From AP-15 sp963777435 (lineage in GTDB: Bacteria > Pseudomonadota > Alphaproteobacteria > ATCC43930 > CGMCC-115725), in the NCBI GenBank assembly GCA_963777435.1, contig CAVZQT010000004.1, forward strand, positions 496,001 through 560,000: a stretch of 64,000 nt of DNA, read 5' to 3'. Below the pieces are notes generated by a model that saw only the letters and a program-made list of their open reading frames with translations, had not been told where the DNA came from and did not search any database. Made by a program: the position numbers and the translations under genes. Shown one piece after another: positions 1 to 9,377 of this stretch. Numbering within the stretch: position 1 is the first letter of the stretch; each line of letters begins with the position of its first letter.

Positions 1-1236
1 ATCGATTATCTGCCGCCAGGCGACATATATTCGGCGAGCTTGCTGTCCAATTATTTGGCATTGACCGTCGGTGCGCTGACGTTTTTCGTGTGGCTCATTC
101 GGGAGGAGAAAACGGTTCCGCGGCCACTGACATTGATGCTGTTGATGGTGGCCCTCCTCATATGGATGAACATCGCCTGGCTTCACGCGCTGGCGCCGTG
201 GGCGGGGGAGGGCAAATGGGACCGCACAATCAAGGTGGTTGGATTCGCCATCCTGACCGCGCAAATGCTGTCGACGCGAGTGCGTATCGAAGCGTTTGTC
301 TGGGCCTTTGTGCTCGCGGCAACCTATTTCGCGGTGCCGAGCGCCATCAAGGTGATTGTCGGCGGCGGTTCAGGCGGAATCGCGGACGGGGAAGTGGTCA
401 CCGGCGGCTACGGCAGCTTTTTCGGGGACCGCGTTACCTTATCCGTCGTGCTGGCGATGACCTTGCCATTTGCACTCTATCTCGCGCGATGGCCGACGCT
501 GTTTCCGCCACGTTGGCTCAGATTTGCAAAGCCGGTAATGCTGGGCGTCGCCGCCTCCTGTCTGCTCGCTTCGATTGGAACCTTTGCGCGCACCGCGCTT
601 CTCTCAATGGGTGCGACGCTGTTTATGCTGGGCATCCGCGCTCGGCGGAAAGTCGTCGGTCCGTTGGCCGTTGCCGCCACGGCGCTGGCAATTTACCTGA
701 TCGCGCCGGAAAACTGGTTTGGTCGCATGGATACCCTCGCCGACTATCAGCAGGATGCATCGGCGATGGGCCGGATCGATGCCTGGAAATGGGCATGGTC
801 GATGGGGCTCCAGCACCCGGTCCTCGGCGGCGGGTTCGGTGTTTTCGTCCTAGACGCGGGAAGCATTAGAGGCAAATCCGGTTGGCTCGAGGCCCACAAT
901 ATTTTTTTCGAAATATTGGCAGAGCAAGGATTTGTCGGCCTCGGTCTGTTTTGTGGTCTGATCATAGCGATCTATCGCAGTTGCGCCGTGGTGCAAAAGC
1001 GCGTGCGCGGAAACGAGGAACTTGCTTGGACGGCTGATCTGGCGCGGGCGACGCAGATCGCCCTTGTCGCGTTCGTCGTCGGCGGCAGCTTTGTGAGCAT
1101 CGCCTCCAACCCGTTCCTCTATATGCTGGCGGGGATCGCGATCGGGACGCGCGCTCTTGTCGAACGCGAATTGGGCAGTCCCGCGCGGAGCAGGCTCGGC
1201 GTGGCGCCGCGCACGGTCGCACAGCCGGCGGCGTAA
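1..1236 (+). CDS. O-antigen ligase-like membrane protein (partial, 5' end outside window)
   Basis: The frame is open from the first base, so the true start lies upstream; the first in-window start-like codon is the TTG at 40. About 410 residues are visible, with roughly ten hydrophobic segments and a long polar loop carrying GRIDAWKWAW and HPVLGGGFG, followed by EAHNIFFEILAEQGFVGL. This loop-plus-HN arrangement is typical of O-antigen ligase/polymerase (Wzy/WaaL) proteins. The N-terminal half resembles the DUF5935 region of exosortase-A-associated O-glycosylation ligases. Such proteins work in the inner membrane and join lipid-linked glycans. A glycosyltransferase follows, which fits a polysaccharide role. 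The family is fairly sure; the exact substrate is not. Confidence 0.75.
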   Translation: MDYLPPGDIYSASLLSNYLALTVGALTFFVWLIREEKTVPRPLTLMLLMVALLIWMNIAWLHALAPWAGEGKWDRTIKVVGFAILTAQMLSTRVRIEAFVWAFVLAATYFAVPSAIKVIVGGGSGGIADGEVVTGGYGSFFGDRVTLSVVLAMTLPFALYLARWPTLFPPRWLRFAKPVMLGVAASCLLASIGTFARTALLSMGATLFMLGIRARRKVVGPLAVAATALAIYLIAPENWFGRMDTLADYQQDASAMGRIDAWKWAWSMGLQHPVLGGGFGVFVLDAGSIRGKSGWLEAHNIFFEILAEQGFVGLGLFCGLIIAIYRSCAVVQKRVRGNEELAWTADLARATQIALVAFVVGGSFVSIASNPFLYMLAGIAIGTRALVERELGSPARSRLGVAPRTVAQPAA

Positions 1237-1356
1237 TACGTTCCGCCCCGCCGCGACACAGCGCCTCTACTATTCAGATCGTCACGCTGTCCAGACGGAC
1301 CCAAGACCTCCAAATCATGGGCTGGCTACGCGCCGAAAAGAAGGAACGGCGACGCC

Positions 1357-2262
1357 ATGTCATATGAGCTGGATTGGAATGTGGCGGTCTACTGTCAGAA
1401 CGAAGAAAAGCGCCTGCGCGGGTGCCTCGAGCGCGTGATCGCCGCGTTAGCCGGGCGTCGGGCCCTAATCACGGTCATTTTGAATGGCAGCCGGGATCGC
1501 AGCCTCGACATCGCGCGAGAGATCGCGATGCCCGGAGGTCCGATCGAGATTTTTCAAATCAAATCTGGCGACAAGTCGAACGCGATTAATCAGTTCATCT
1601 ATGCGCTGCGATCGCCGGCACACGCCTACGGCGCCGTAGATGGCTACGCGTATATCGCCCCCGCCTCGTTTCGGGCGATGGAGGAGCGGCTGGGCGGTGA
1701 CCTCTGCGCGGTGGCGGTCACCGGCATATGCGCAAACGGCCGGACGATGAACCTGGCAACGCACAACACGCTGACGGTGGGCGGACAACTGCATGCCTTC
1801 CGCCCGGATTTTTTTGATCGGATGGTGGCCCGCCGCATCAAGCTGCCGATCGGTACGTATTGGGGGGACGGCCTGTTGGGAAGCATGGCGGCGCATAATC
1901 TCGATGCGCTGTCAGAGCCATGGAATAACAGTCGCATTGCCGGGGTCGCCGGAGCGACCTACGAGATTCCGATGCTTTCGCCTCTCAAATTCGACGATTT
2001 GCGGCGTCAAATTCGTCGCAAAATCCGCCAGATGCGGGGGCAAATCCAGAATGCCGCGATCTCCGAACTGATCTACCGGGTCGGCTATGAGGGTCTGCCG
2101 GAAGACGCCGATGAAATGGTTGAGAGCTTCCTTGCCAATCATGCCCCGCCAAGGGTCGGGTGGCCGGATCGGATGTTCCGCATGTTTGCGATCCGCGAAA
2201 TGCGGCGAGCGCCGAGACCCGAAGCGGCTAGTCTTGCACCACATCGTTTGCTGCTGGCCTGA
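1357..2262 (+). CDS. Glycosyltransferase family 2-like protein
   Basis: The 301-residue protein opens with VAVYCQNEEKRLRGCLERVIAAL, given here only as its GT2-like feature: a beta strand followed by an N-E-E nucleotide-sugar binding turn. ILNGSRDRSLDIAREI matches the next Rossmann-like unit of GT-A folds. The usual DxD is not obvious; VDGYAYI near residue 95 is the best candidate. No membrane segment is seen. It follows the ligase-like gene by 120 bp on the same strand and probably takes part in the same glycan pathway. The specific sugar cannot be read from the sequence. Confidence 0.65.
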   Translation: MSYELDWNVAVYCQNEEKRLRGCLERVIAALAGRRALITVILNGSRDRSLDIAREIAMPGGPIEIFQIKSGDKSNAINQFIYALRSPAHAYGAVDGYAYIAPASFRAMEERLGGDLCAVAVTGICANGRTMNLATHNTLTVGGQLHAFRPDFFDRMVARRIKLPIGTYWGDGLLGSMAAHNLDALSEPWNNSRIAGVAGATYEIPMLSPLKFDDLRRQIRRKIRQMRGQIQNAAISELIYRVGYEGLPEDADEMVESFLANHAPPRVGWPDRMFRMFAIREMRRAPRPEAASLAPHRLLLA

Positions 2263-2513
2263 TCTCGGGCGGCTGATTTAGAATGGCGCGACCCGTGATC
2301 GGCAAAAGGTCGCCGCTTCGACGCTAACGAACCCTGACTTTGCATCGCCAAGGAAATCGACAGAGAACAAATCTGATCGTTTGATCGTGCCGCGGCCGTA
2401 CGCCTTCGTCTTGCAAAACCGGACCCCATATGATCTAACACCGCGCCTTGACGAAGGGCCGCCCGCGGCTAGGGTGTGGCTAGCCGCCGATGAAGGATGA
2501 GTAAGGCTTTATT

Positions 2514-2590
2514 GCGCCCGTAGCTCAATTGGATAGAGCACCAGACTACGGATCTGGGGGTTAGGGGTTCGACTCCTCTCGGGCGCGCCA
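2514..2590 (+). tRNA. tRNA-Arg (anticodon ACG)
   Basis: A complete cloverleaf can be drawn. The acceptor stem GCGCCCG pairs with CGGGCGC. The D-stem is GCTC/GAGC. The anticodon stem CCAGA/TCTGG encloses loop CTACGGA with anticodon ACG. The T-arm AGGGG/CCTCT encloses TTCGACT. The discriminator G and an encoded CCA end the gene. No integrase and no repeat of the tRNA 3' end was noticed nearby, so it does not look like an occupied attachment site. Confidence 0.96.
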
Positions 2591-3093
2591 AACCTTTACA
2601 AGTCCTACGAGAATTCTGGAGCAAGTAACCGCCGATCAAATGAGCGATAAATAACCGGAACGGGCGAGCGGTTAACGAGTTGGGCAACAGTCGTTGTCCG
2701 CGCCCGAGTTGGCGGGCCCGCTGTCTTTGAAAGAGCGCCGTTAAACGCAATGCGCCGCGCACGGTCAATTCCGTCGCTGCCACTAAAAGGAAGGCTGCCT
2801 GAGAAGGTCTGGCACCTCCCCATCCAGGCTACTTGGGGACGCAAATCATTGCCGCCCCCGCCGGGCGATATGAGCTAATCCCCGGTCAGCCTGGTGCGGT
2901 GCGTCAGCGACAAGCCCGCGCTGGATTGCGCAAAGCCTGAGCAACAGACTGGGCCGTCGCCTATTTTCACAAGGACAGGACGTGAAACTGCCTGTTCTCC
3001 GATGATCTCAAGTTCGCGCTCGCGAGCGTGACGATCGCCGGCTCGTGTTGCAAAATCCGTTGTCGCGACACAGAAAGGGTGGGGAGATCGAGT
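2591..3093. other. Intergenic region, no gene seen
   Basis: About 500 bases between the tRNA and the acid-CoA ligase. Reading frames here are short, lack family motifs, and overlap only as shadows. The last bases hold the GGGGAGA ribosome-binding site of the downstream gene. Nothing else is supported. Confidence 0.6.
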
Positions 3094-4737
3094 GTGACCA
3101 ACACCCTGCTGACATTGCACGACCCCGAAATGGCCCGCCGCTACTATCAAGCAGGCTTGTGGCGCCGGGATACGCTCTATTCGCTCCTCTGCCGGCATGC
3201 GGAGCGGCGGCCCGAGGCTTTCGCGGTGCGCGATGGCACCCGGCGGCTGACCTGGCGCGGGCTCCAGGAAATGGTCGATGCCGTCGCCGCCGATCTGCAC
3301 CAGGCCGGCCTCAAACGCGGCGAGCGGGTCTCGATCTGGCTTCCGAACCGGATCGAGTCGGTGGCCGTATTGCTCGCCTGCTCGCGCCAGGGCTATGTCT
3401 GCAACCCGTCGCTGCATCAGAATTACCGGGTCGGCGAGATCATCGAATTGCTGTCGCGCATCCGGGCGGCGGCGTTGTTCGCACAGCCCCGCTACGGCGC
3501 CGATGCGCGCGCCGCCGATATCTTCGGCGCTGCGCAGGCGCTGCCCTGGTTGCGCCGGATCTATTCGCTCGGCGACGGCCCGAGCGGTGCGGCTCCGTTC
3601 CCAACCAAACCGGGTCCCCTGCCCTCGCCCGATCCCGATCCGGACAAGATCGTCTATCTCGCCTTTACTTCGGGCACGACCGGCATGCCCAAAGGCGTCA
3701 TGCATTCGGACAACACCCTGCTGGCAAACGGCCGCGCGATGGTTGCCGATTGGGGCCATGACGAGCGCTCGGTATTGTTGAGTCTGAGCCCGATGAGCCA
3801 CCATATCGGCGCGGTCGCTATCGAGCAGATGATGGCGGCAGGGCTTGAGCTCGTCGTCAATGCACCACCTGATGGTCTGAGCCCGCTCGATTGGATTATC
3901 GAAACCGGCGCCACCTACGTGATGGGTGTGCCGACGCATGCGATGGACATTCTGTCGGAGCTGCGTCAGCGGCGGCTCGACCGGCTGGGCCGGGTCAAGG
4001 CGTTTTACATGGCCGGTTCGCCGATCCCGCGCGAAACCGCGCAAGCCTTTCTCGACCGCGATGTGCTGCCGCAGAACGTTTACGGCATGACTGAGAACGG
4101 ATCGCACCAATACACGTTGCCGAGCGACGACCCGCAGACCATCGTCGAGACTTGCGGGCGCGCCTGCGCCGCGTATGAAATCCGGATTTGGGACCAGGAC
4201 AATCCCGATGTCGAGGCGGCGCCGAGTGCGGTTGGCGAGATCGGCGGGCGCGGCGCCTGTTTGACGCTCGGCTATTTTGACAATCAGCAGGCAACCGAGG
4301 AATCGTTTAATCGCGATGGCTGGTTTATGAGCGGCGATCTTGGCCGGCTGAATGAAAAGGGCTGCCTCGAAATCGTCGGCCGCAAAAAGGATCTGATCAT
4401 CCGCGGCGGACACAATATCCATCCCGCGCGGATCGAAGACCTGGCGATGCGGCACGCCGCGGTCGCCCGCTGCGCCGCCTTTGCGATCGCCGATGCGCGG
4501 CTCGGCGAAAAAGTGTGCCTCGCGGTGATCGCATATGATGGCGAGACCGTCGAGGCCGATGAGCTGCTGGCCCATCTCGATCGCGCCGGCTTGTCGCGTT
4601 ACGACATGCCCGAATACTTTATCGCGATGGATGCCTTTCCATTGACCGCGAGCGGCAAGATTCTGAAGCGCGAATTGGTGGAATGGGCCAAGGACGGCCA
4701 TATCTCGCCAACGCCGATCCGGTGGCTGGGGAGCTGA
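3094..4737 (+). CDS. AMP-forming acid-CoA ligase
   Basis: Activates a carboxylic acid to its CoA thioester through an acyl-adenylate. The P-loop AFTSGTTGMPKG lies near residue 190, YGMTENG near 330, the hinge GRKKDLIIRGG near 428, and the adenylation lysine in TASGKILKR near 519. The 547-residue length is normal for the family. I chose the GTG at 3094 because GGGGAGA lies 7 bases upstream; an upstream in-frame extension lacks conserved sequence. The enoyl-CoA hydratase starts 4 bases after the stop, so the two form an operon for acid activation and beta-oxidation-type breakdown. It resembles cyclohexanecarboxylate/medium-chain ligases, but the substrate is not determined. Confidence 0.9.
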   Translation: MTNTLLTLHDPEMARRYYQAGLWRRDTLYSLLCRHAERRPEAFAVRDGTRRLTWRGLQEMVDAVAADLHQAGLKRGERVSIWLPNRIESVAVLLACSRQGYVCNPSLHQNYRVGEIIELLSRIRAAALFAQPRYGADARAADIFGAAQALPWLRRIYSLGDGPSGAAPFPTKPGPLPSPDPDPDKIVYLAFTSGTTGMPKGVMHSDNTLLANGRAMVADWGHDERSVLLSLSPMSHHIGAVAIEQMMAAGLELVVNAPPDGLSPLDWIIETGATYVMGVPTHAMDILSELRQRRLDRLGRVKAFYMAGSPIPRETAQAFLDRDVLPQNVYGMTENGSHQYTLPSDDPQTIVETCGRACAAYEIRIWDQDNPDVEAAPSAVGEIGGRGACLTLGYFDNQQATEESFNRDGWFMSGDLGRLNEKGCLEIVGRKKDLIIRGGHNIHPARIEDLAMRHAAVARCAAFAIADARLGEKVCLAVIAYDGETVEADELLAHLDRAGLSRYDMPEYFIAMDAFPLTASGKILKRELVEWAKDGHISPTPIRWLGS

Positions 4738-4741
4738 TCTG

Positions 4742-5509
4742 GTGAGCCTTCAGCTGGCGCGCCTCGATGAACTGGCGCTGATTACCCTCGACCGCCCGGC
4801 GGCATTGAATGCGTTGAGCTTTGCTCTGCTGCGCGATCTCGCCGCCGCCTTCGACGAAGTCGTGGCATCCGATGCTCGCAGCCTGTTGATCATGGGTGCG
4901 GGCGACCGCGCGTTTTGCGCCGGCGCCGACATCACCGAACTGAGGGGCCGCTCGCAGGCCGCGATCCGCGAGGGTGCGGCTTCGGGTCAGATGATTTTTG
5001 CCAAGCTCGATGCGTTGCCGATCCCGTCGATCGCGCTGGTGAACGGCTACGCCTTTGGCGGCGGGCTCGAATTGGCGCTCGCATGCACCTTCCGTATCGC
5101 CGCCCCCAACGCCCGGCTCGGCTTGCCCGAAATCAAGCTCGGTCTGATACCCGGTTACGGCGGAACCCAGCGCCTGCCGCGACTGATCGGCGAAGCCCGC
5201 GCGCTCGATATGATCCTGACCGGCCGCGCCGTCGCCGCCGAGGAGGGATTGGCAATCGGTCTCGTCAACCGCATCGCCGATGGCGATTTGATCGAAGCCG
5301 GCAGGAGTTACGCGCGGGAGATGACCGGCTACAGCCTGCGCGCCCTCGCTCTCGCCCGCGACGCGGTCCATCGCGGCCTGCAGACGACATTGCGGGAGGG
5401 GCTGGCGATCGAGGCCGACCTCAACACTCTCGCTTTCGAGACCGAAGACGCCGTCGAGGGCATGGCCGCGTTTCTCGAAAAGCGCAAAGCCAATTTCCGC
5501 GACCGCTGA
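4742..5509 (+). CDS. Enoyl-CoA hydratase/isomerase (crotonase) family protein
   Basis: A 255-residue crotonase. The oxyanion-hole segment FCAGADITEL and the core GYAFGGGLELALAC are present, as is GLPEIKLGLIPGYGGTQRLPR. Both glutamates that act in hydratases, in GGGLELA and LPEIKLG, are retained, so it is likely a true hydratase rather than a degenerate member. The GTG start at 4742 follows the ligase stop by 4 bases. It is expected to hydrate the unsaturated acyl-CoA made from the ligase product. The specific acyl chain is unknown. Confidence 0.9.
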   Translation: MSLQLARLDELALITLDRPAALNALSFALLRDLAAAFDEVVASDARSLLIMGAGDRAFCAGADITELRGRSQAAIREGAASGQMIFAKLDALPIPSIALVNGYAFGGGLELALACTFRIAAPNARLGLPEIKLGLIPGYGGTQRLPRLIGEARALDMILTGRAVAAEEGLAIGLVNRIADGDLIEAGRSYAREMTGYSLRALALARDAVHRGLQTTLREGLAIEADLNTLAFETEDAVEGMAAFLEKRKANFRDR

Positions 5510-5515
5510 GCACCC

Positions 5516-6115
5516 TCAAAACCCGCGCTGCAGATGGAGCCGGCGGTAACTGGCGCCGTTATCGACGTCTTCAAGTATCTCGACAAAACCGACCGTCGCA
5601 TCGCGCGGCAGCGCTTCGAGCGTGTCGGCAAGCGCATAAGGGCTCGACCAGCGGACCTTGCCAAACAGCGGCGGAAGTCGCGGCCGCCGCCGGGCGCCGA
5701 CCAGCCAGAACCCGCCATCCTGAGCCGGGCCGAAAACCAGGTCATGCCGGCTGAGGCATTGGAAAGCAGCGGCGATGTGCCGGGGCGAGATCGCGGGAAT
5801 GTCGCTGCCGATCAAAACCACCGGGCCGGGCGGGGCCGCCGCAATGGCGCGGCGCATACGGCTGCCGAGATCGCCGCCTCCTTGCGGCAAGATGTTGATC
5901 CCATGACGCCAACTCCGGGCCTCGTGACACGACCAATTCGGTGTGACCACCAGCCGCAACCGCCAGCGCGCATCGCCAGCGAGCCGCCGCAGCAGGCGCG
6001 CGATCATCAGCCGCTCGAAGCGCAATGCCGCGACGTCGCCGATCTCGCGCGCCAAGCGCCGCTTGCCGCGGCCCAGCGCCGGGGCGCGCACGAACAGAAT
6101 GAGATGACGCCGCAT
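5516..6115 (-). CDS. TIGR04282/DUF2064-type transferase
   Basis: The 199-residue protein starts MRRHLILFVRAPALGRGKRRLA and shows LIGSDIPAISPRHI and FGPAQDGGFWLVGA, the marks of the DUF2064 nucleotidyl/glycosyl-transferase family often called rSAM/selenodomain-associated transferase 1. The ATG at 6115 overlaps the stop of the upstream transferase gene by one base. Frame continuity upstream of this ATG exists only as a shadow of the neighbour, so the short start is preferred. These two genes commonly travel together. The product is unknown; a GT-A-like fold on a sugar nucleotide is inferred. Confidence 0.85.
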   Translation of the reverse strand: MRRHLILFVRAPALGRGKRRLAREIGDVAALRFERLMIARLLRRLAGDARWRLRLVVTPNWSCHEARSWRHGINILPQGGGDLGSRMRRAIAAAPPGPVVLIGSDIPAISPRHIAAAFQCLSRHDLVFGPAQDGGFWLVGARRRPRLPPLFGKVRWSSPYALADTLEALPRDATVGFVEILEDVDNGASYRRLHLQRGF

Positions 6116-6774
6116 CAGCCGTAAATCCGGGCGATGCGCGCCGGTGCGACGCCGGCAAAATAGAGTGCCAGGCAAAACAGGTTGCGCAGTGGCCGCGCCC
6201 AATACCCGTCGCGCCGATAGCGCGCGGCCGAAGCGACGGCGCGGGATCCGATGCGCGCCAGCCGGCGCCGGCCGAGGCGAAGCGTCAGATCGACATCCTC
6301 CATCAACGGCAGCGGCGCGAACCCGCCAATCGCGTCGTAAAGGCTCCGGCTGATCAGCAAGCCCTGGTCGCCATATGGCAGGCCCAACATCCGGCAGCGC
6401 CAGGCAACGAGCCGTTCGACGCGCCTTGCCGCCGGGTTCATGTCGTCGAGCGCGAAGTCGAAATAGCCGGCGCAGCCCGCTGCCTGCGGCTGCCCGATGA
6501 ACGCCGCGACCGAGGCCGCCCACCCCGGCTCCAGCCGGCAATCGGCGTGCAGAAACAGCAACCACTCGCCGGCAGCAGCCCCGGCGCCGGCGGCGAGCTG
6601 GGTCCCGCGCCCGCGTTTCGCGGCGATCACCATCGCCCCCACCGAATTGGCGAGCGCCGCGGTCGCGTCGATCGAACCGCCATCGGCTAGGACAATCTCC
6701 CGAAGCGTTTGCGAACCCAACGCCGCCAAGGTCGCGGGTAGCGTGCCAGCCGCATTCAGAGTCGGGATGATCAC
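6115..6774 (-). CDS. TIGR04283-type glycosyltransferase family 2 protein
   Basis: A 219-residue GT2 enzyme: IIPTLNAAGTLPATLAAL, VLADGGSIDAT, LLFLHADCRLEPGW with the DxD-type HAD, then GDQGLLISRSLYDAIGG and PLMEDVDLTLRLGR. This matches the rSAM/selenodomain-associated transferase 2 group. The GTG at 6774 is the best in-frame start; no ATG lies upstream. It is translationally coupled to the DUF2064-type gene and divergent from the radical SAM gene, with 53 bases between starts. No membrane helix is clear apart from a hydrophobic C-terminal stretch LFCLALYFAGVA. Confidence 0.85.
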   Translation of the reverse strand: MIIPTLNAAGTLPATLAALGSQTLREIVLADGGSIDATAALANSVGAMVIAAKRGRGTQLAAGAGAAAGEWLLFLHADCRLEPGWAASVAAFIGQPQAAGCAGYFDFALDDMNPAARRVERLVAWRCRMLGLPYGDQGLLISRSLYDAIGGFAPLPLMEDVDLTLRLGRRRLARIGSRAVASAARYRRDGYWARPLRNLFCLALYFAGVAPARIARIYG

Positions 6775-6827
6775 CGATATTTGAGATCGTTCTTGATTCG
6801 TTCTGTGCGCTCCGGCAAGATGGCGGC

Positions 6828-7910
6828 ATGGATATGCCGGGGGTCATCACGACCCGCAAGGGACGGGGTGCTGCAAGCAACGTCAGCGGCCGCTGCGAGG
6901 CCGAACAGCGGGTTGCCTTCGACGATGGTTGGGGCTCCGCTGATGCCGAGCCTCTGCCAGTAAATACGACGCTTTCGATCGACACGACACGCACGATCAT
7001 CGCCCGCAACAACTCGCCCGATATCGGATTTGACCGGTCGATCAATCCTTATCGCGGCTGCGAGCATGGTTGCATCTACTGCTATGCGCGGCCGAGCCAC
7101 GCCTATCTCGGTTTGTCGCCAGGGTTGGATTTCGAAAGCCGCCTCTTTTACAAGCCGCAAGCGGCGACGCTTCTCGCCGCCGAGCTGCGCAAGAAAGGCT
7201 ATCTTTGCCGGCCAATCGCGCTCGGCAGCAACACCGATCCCTATCAGCCCGTTGAGCGCCGGCTCGGCATCACCCGGTCGATCCTCGAAGTGCTGCGCGA
7301 TTTCCGCCATCCGGTCACGATCGTCAGCAAATCGGCGCTGATCCGGCGCGACATCGACATCCTTTCCGAAATGGCAAAGCAGAAACTGGCGATTGTCACG
7401 ATATCGGTGACGACGCTCGACCGCAATTTGGCGCGGGTGATGGAGCCGCGCGCGGCCACCCCCGAAAGACGGCTCGAAACTATCGCCGCGCTTGCCGACG
7501 CCGGCATTCCGACAGGCGTGCTCAGCGCCCCGATGATCCCGGCGCTCAACGACAGCGAAATGGAGGCGATCCTCGAACGGGCGCGCGGCGCCGGGGCCAC
7601 CGCGGCCGGCTACACCTTGCTGCGGCTGCCGCTCGAATTGAAAGCGCTGTTCCGCGAGTGGCTCGAAACTCATTTCCCGGACAGGGCGGCGCACGTCTTG
7701 TCGTTGGTCGCGCAGGCGCATGGCGGCCGCCTTTACGATTCCGCTTGGTCGAAAAGGATGACCGGCGCCGGGCCCTATGCCGACATGCTCCGGGTTCGGT
7801 TCGATCGCGCCTGTCGGAAGCTGGGCTTCAATCAGCGCACGACCGATCCACTCGACACAACCCGCTTTCGGCCGCCGCCGCAATCAGGAGATCAACTCAG
7901 CCTATTCTGA
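6828..7910 (+). CDS. PA0069-family radical SAM protein
   Basis: The 360-residue protein carries CEHGCIYCYARPSH (CxxxCxxC) near residue 80, which binds the [4Fe-4S] cluster used to cleave S-adenosylmethionine. SNTDPYQPVERR and TIVSKSALIRRDIDIL are the following barrel strands of the spore-photoproduct-lyase-like/PA0069 group. The function of this group is not established; DNA or protein modification has been suggested only by similarity. The ATG at 6828 gives a 70-residue N-terminal extension with a basic start, usual for this family. It stands alone, divergent from the two transferases. Confidence 0.85.
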   Translation: MDMPGVITTRKGRGAASNVSGRCEAEQRVAFDDGWGSADAEPLPVNTTLSIDTTRTIIARNNSPDIGFDRSINPYRGCEHGCIYCYARPSHAYLGLSPGLDFESRLFYKPQAATLLAAELRKKGYLCRPIALGSNTDPYQPVERRLGITRSILEVLRDFRHPVTIVSKSALIRRDIDILSEMAKQKLAIVTISVTTLDRNLARVMEPRAATPERRLETIAALADAGIPTGVLSAPMIPALNDSEMEAILERARGAGATAAGYTLLRLPLELKALFREWLETHFPDRAAHVLSLVAQAHGGRLYDSAWSKRMTGAGPYADMLRVRFDRACRKLGFNQRTTDPLDTTRFRPPPQSGDQLSLF

Positions 7911-8169
7911 TTGCGCACGCTGATAGACTTGCATTCGTGAATATGGCTTGCCGGCTCAAAGATACCGGGCCTAGGGTCGCGCCGGCGACAGCTGAAGCGA
8001 GGGTAAGGCCGGATTATGTTCGGTCGATGTCCAGACCGGTTGCCCGCGCAAAGTCCTGCAAACTGGCGGGAAGTTGCGATTGCGTCAGGGTTGCGCGTCG
8101 ACGCGAAATGGTCCCGCTGGCGCTGCTCGCGGCGATCGCTCCCGATATAGTGCTGCCGGGGAGGGTCCA

Positions 8170-9108
8170 ATGACCGAGACAGATGCTGATCTCAACTTCG
8201 CCGCCGATTACGACGCACCGATCCCGTATTTGCAGCGCATCCGTGACTATTATCAGGGACTGGGTTACGGAACTCCGTATCGCTGGGCCCATTACGCCGA
8301 GGTTCCGTTTCAGCCGCTCACGAAACCACTTGCCGCGTGCCGCGTGGCGCTGATCACCACCGCCTCACCCTACCAGCCCGACAAAGGCGACCAGGGTCCT
8401 GGCGCGCCTTACAATGCCGCTGCCAAATTTTACCAGGTGTACTCGGGCGACAGCGCAGTCGACCACGATTTGCGCATCTCGCATGTCGCCTATGACCGCG
8501 CACACACGAGCGCCGAGGACAGCAACACCTGGTTCCCGTTGCGACAGTTGCGACGGCGGGCGGCAGCTGGCCGGATTGGCGCCGTGACAAAGAATTTCCA
8601 CGGCGCGCCGACCAACCGCAGCCAGCGCACGACATTGAGCCAGGACTGCCCGGAACTGCTTGCACGTTGCCGCGCCGACGGCGCCGACGCGGCCATCCTG
8701 GTCCCCAACTGCCCGGTCTGCCACCAGACCGTCAGCCTCGCAGCGCGCCATCTCGAAGCGAACGGCATTGCGACTGTGGTCATGGGCTGCGCCAAAGATA
8801 TTGTCGAATTTGTCGGCGTGCCGCGCCTTTTATTCAGCGATTTTCCGTTGGGAAACTCGGCGGGACGACCCAACGACCCGGCCTCGCAATCGCTCACCCT
8901 CGAATTGGCATTGCGCGTCCTCGAATCGGCGCCGGCGGCGCGGACGACCGTGCAATCGCCGCTGCGTTGGGCCGAGGATCCGTCGTGGAAGCTCGATTAC
9001 TCCAACATCGACCGGTTGTCGGCGGAGGAGATCCGCCGGCGGCGCACCGAGTTCGACCGGCAAAAAGAGATCGCCAGGACAGTTCGAAGCGATGTTGCGG
9101 CCGACTGA
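8170..9108 (+). CDS. GrdB-like glycine/betaine/proline reductase family protein, Cys form
   Basis: The 312-residue protein resembles the B component of glycine/sarcosine/betaine and D-proline reductases. VAYDRAHTSAEDSNTWFPL and the redox centre PNCPVCHQT are visible, with tgc codons at 8710 and 8719; selenocysteine (TGA) enzymes of the family place Sec at the first position. FSDFPLGNSAGRP near residue 225 is also conserved. The start at 8170 is preceded by GGGGAGGG. No GrdA/GrdE-like partner lies beside it, so it may act on its own as a thiol-based reductase. The substrate is unknown. Confidence 0.7.
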   Translation: MTETDADLNFAADYDAPIPYLQRIRDYYQGLGYGTPYRWAHYAEVPFQPLTKPLAACRVALITTASPYQPDKGDQGPGAPYNAAAKFYQVYSGDSAVDHDLRISHVAYDRAHTSAEDSNTWFPLRQLRRRAAAGRIGAVTKNFHGAPTNRSQRTTLSQDCPELLARCRADGADAAILVPNCPVCHQTVSLAARHLEANGIATVVMGCAKDIVEFVGVPRLLFSDFPLGNSAGRPNDPASQSLTLELALRVLESAPAARTTVQSPLRWAEDPSWKLDYSNIDRLSAEEIRRRRTEFDRQKEIARTVRSDVAAD

Positions 9109-9377
9109 GCGCGCGGGTTGTGACGGAGTACGAAGGTGCCGGAGGCCGCATCGCAGACCGCCGTGTTCACCCGCTAATCGTCAAGACATTCATCAAATTG
9201 TCAGCTTTGGTATGGTTTCTTTGTTTCCCTATTAGAAATAAATTTACATTAGATGACGACACCCCGTCGTCGCTCGCAGCGGCACGGCTCGACTGATTTT
9301 CCTTTGTACGCTTGACCGATCGAGTTCTAGGGTCGCTGAATTCAGCGATCGACGGCTACCAAGCGAGGGGACTGGAT

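Noticed and set aside
2514..2590. tRNA-Arg as an integration site
   Set aside because: No integrase gene and no repeat of the tRNA 3' end was seen downstream.
2875..4701. 608-codon open frame on the minus strand
   Set aside because: It is antisense to the acid-CoA ligase, which has every family motif; the antisense translation has no motif and is a product of GC-rich codon bias.
6116..7045. Upstream extension of the DUF2064-type gene to a 509-codon frame
   Set aside because: The extra part is a shifted reading of the neighbouring GT2 gene. The ATG at 6115 starts the family sequence.
8710..8721. Possible selenocysteine site in the GrdB-like gene
   Set aside because: The centre is encoded by two normal tgc codons and no in-frame TGA is present.
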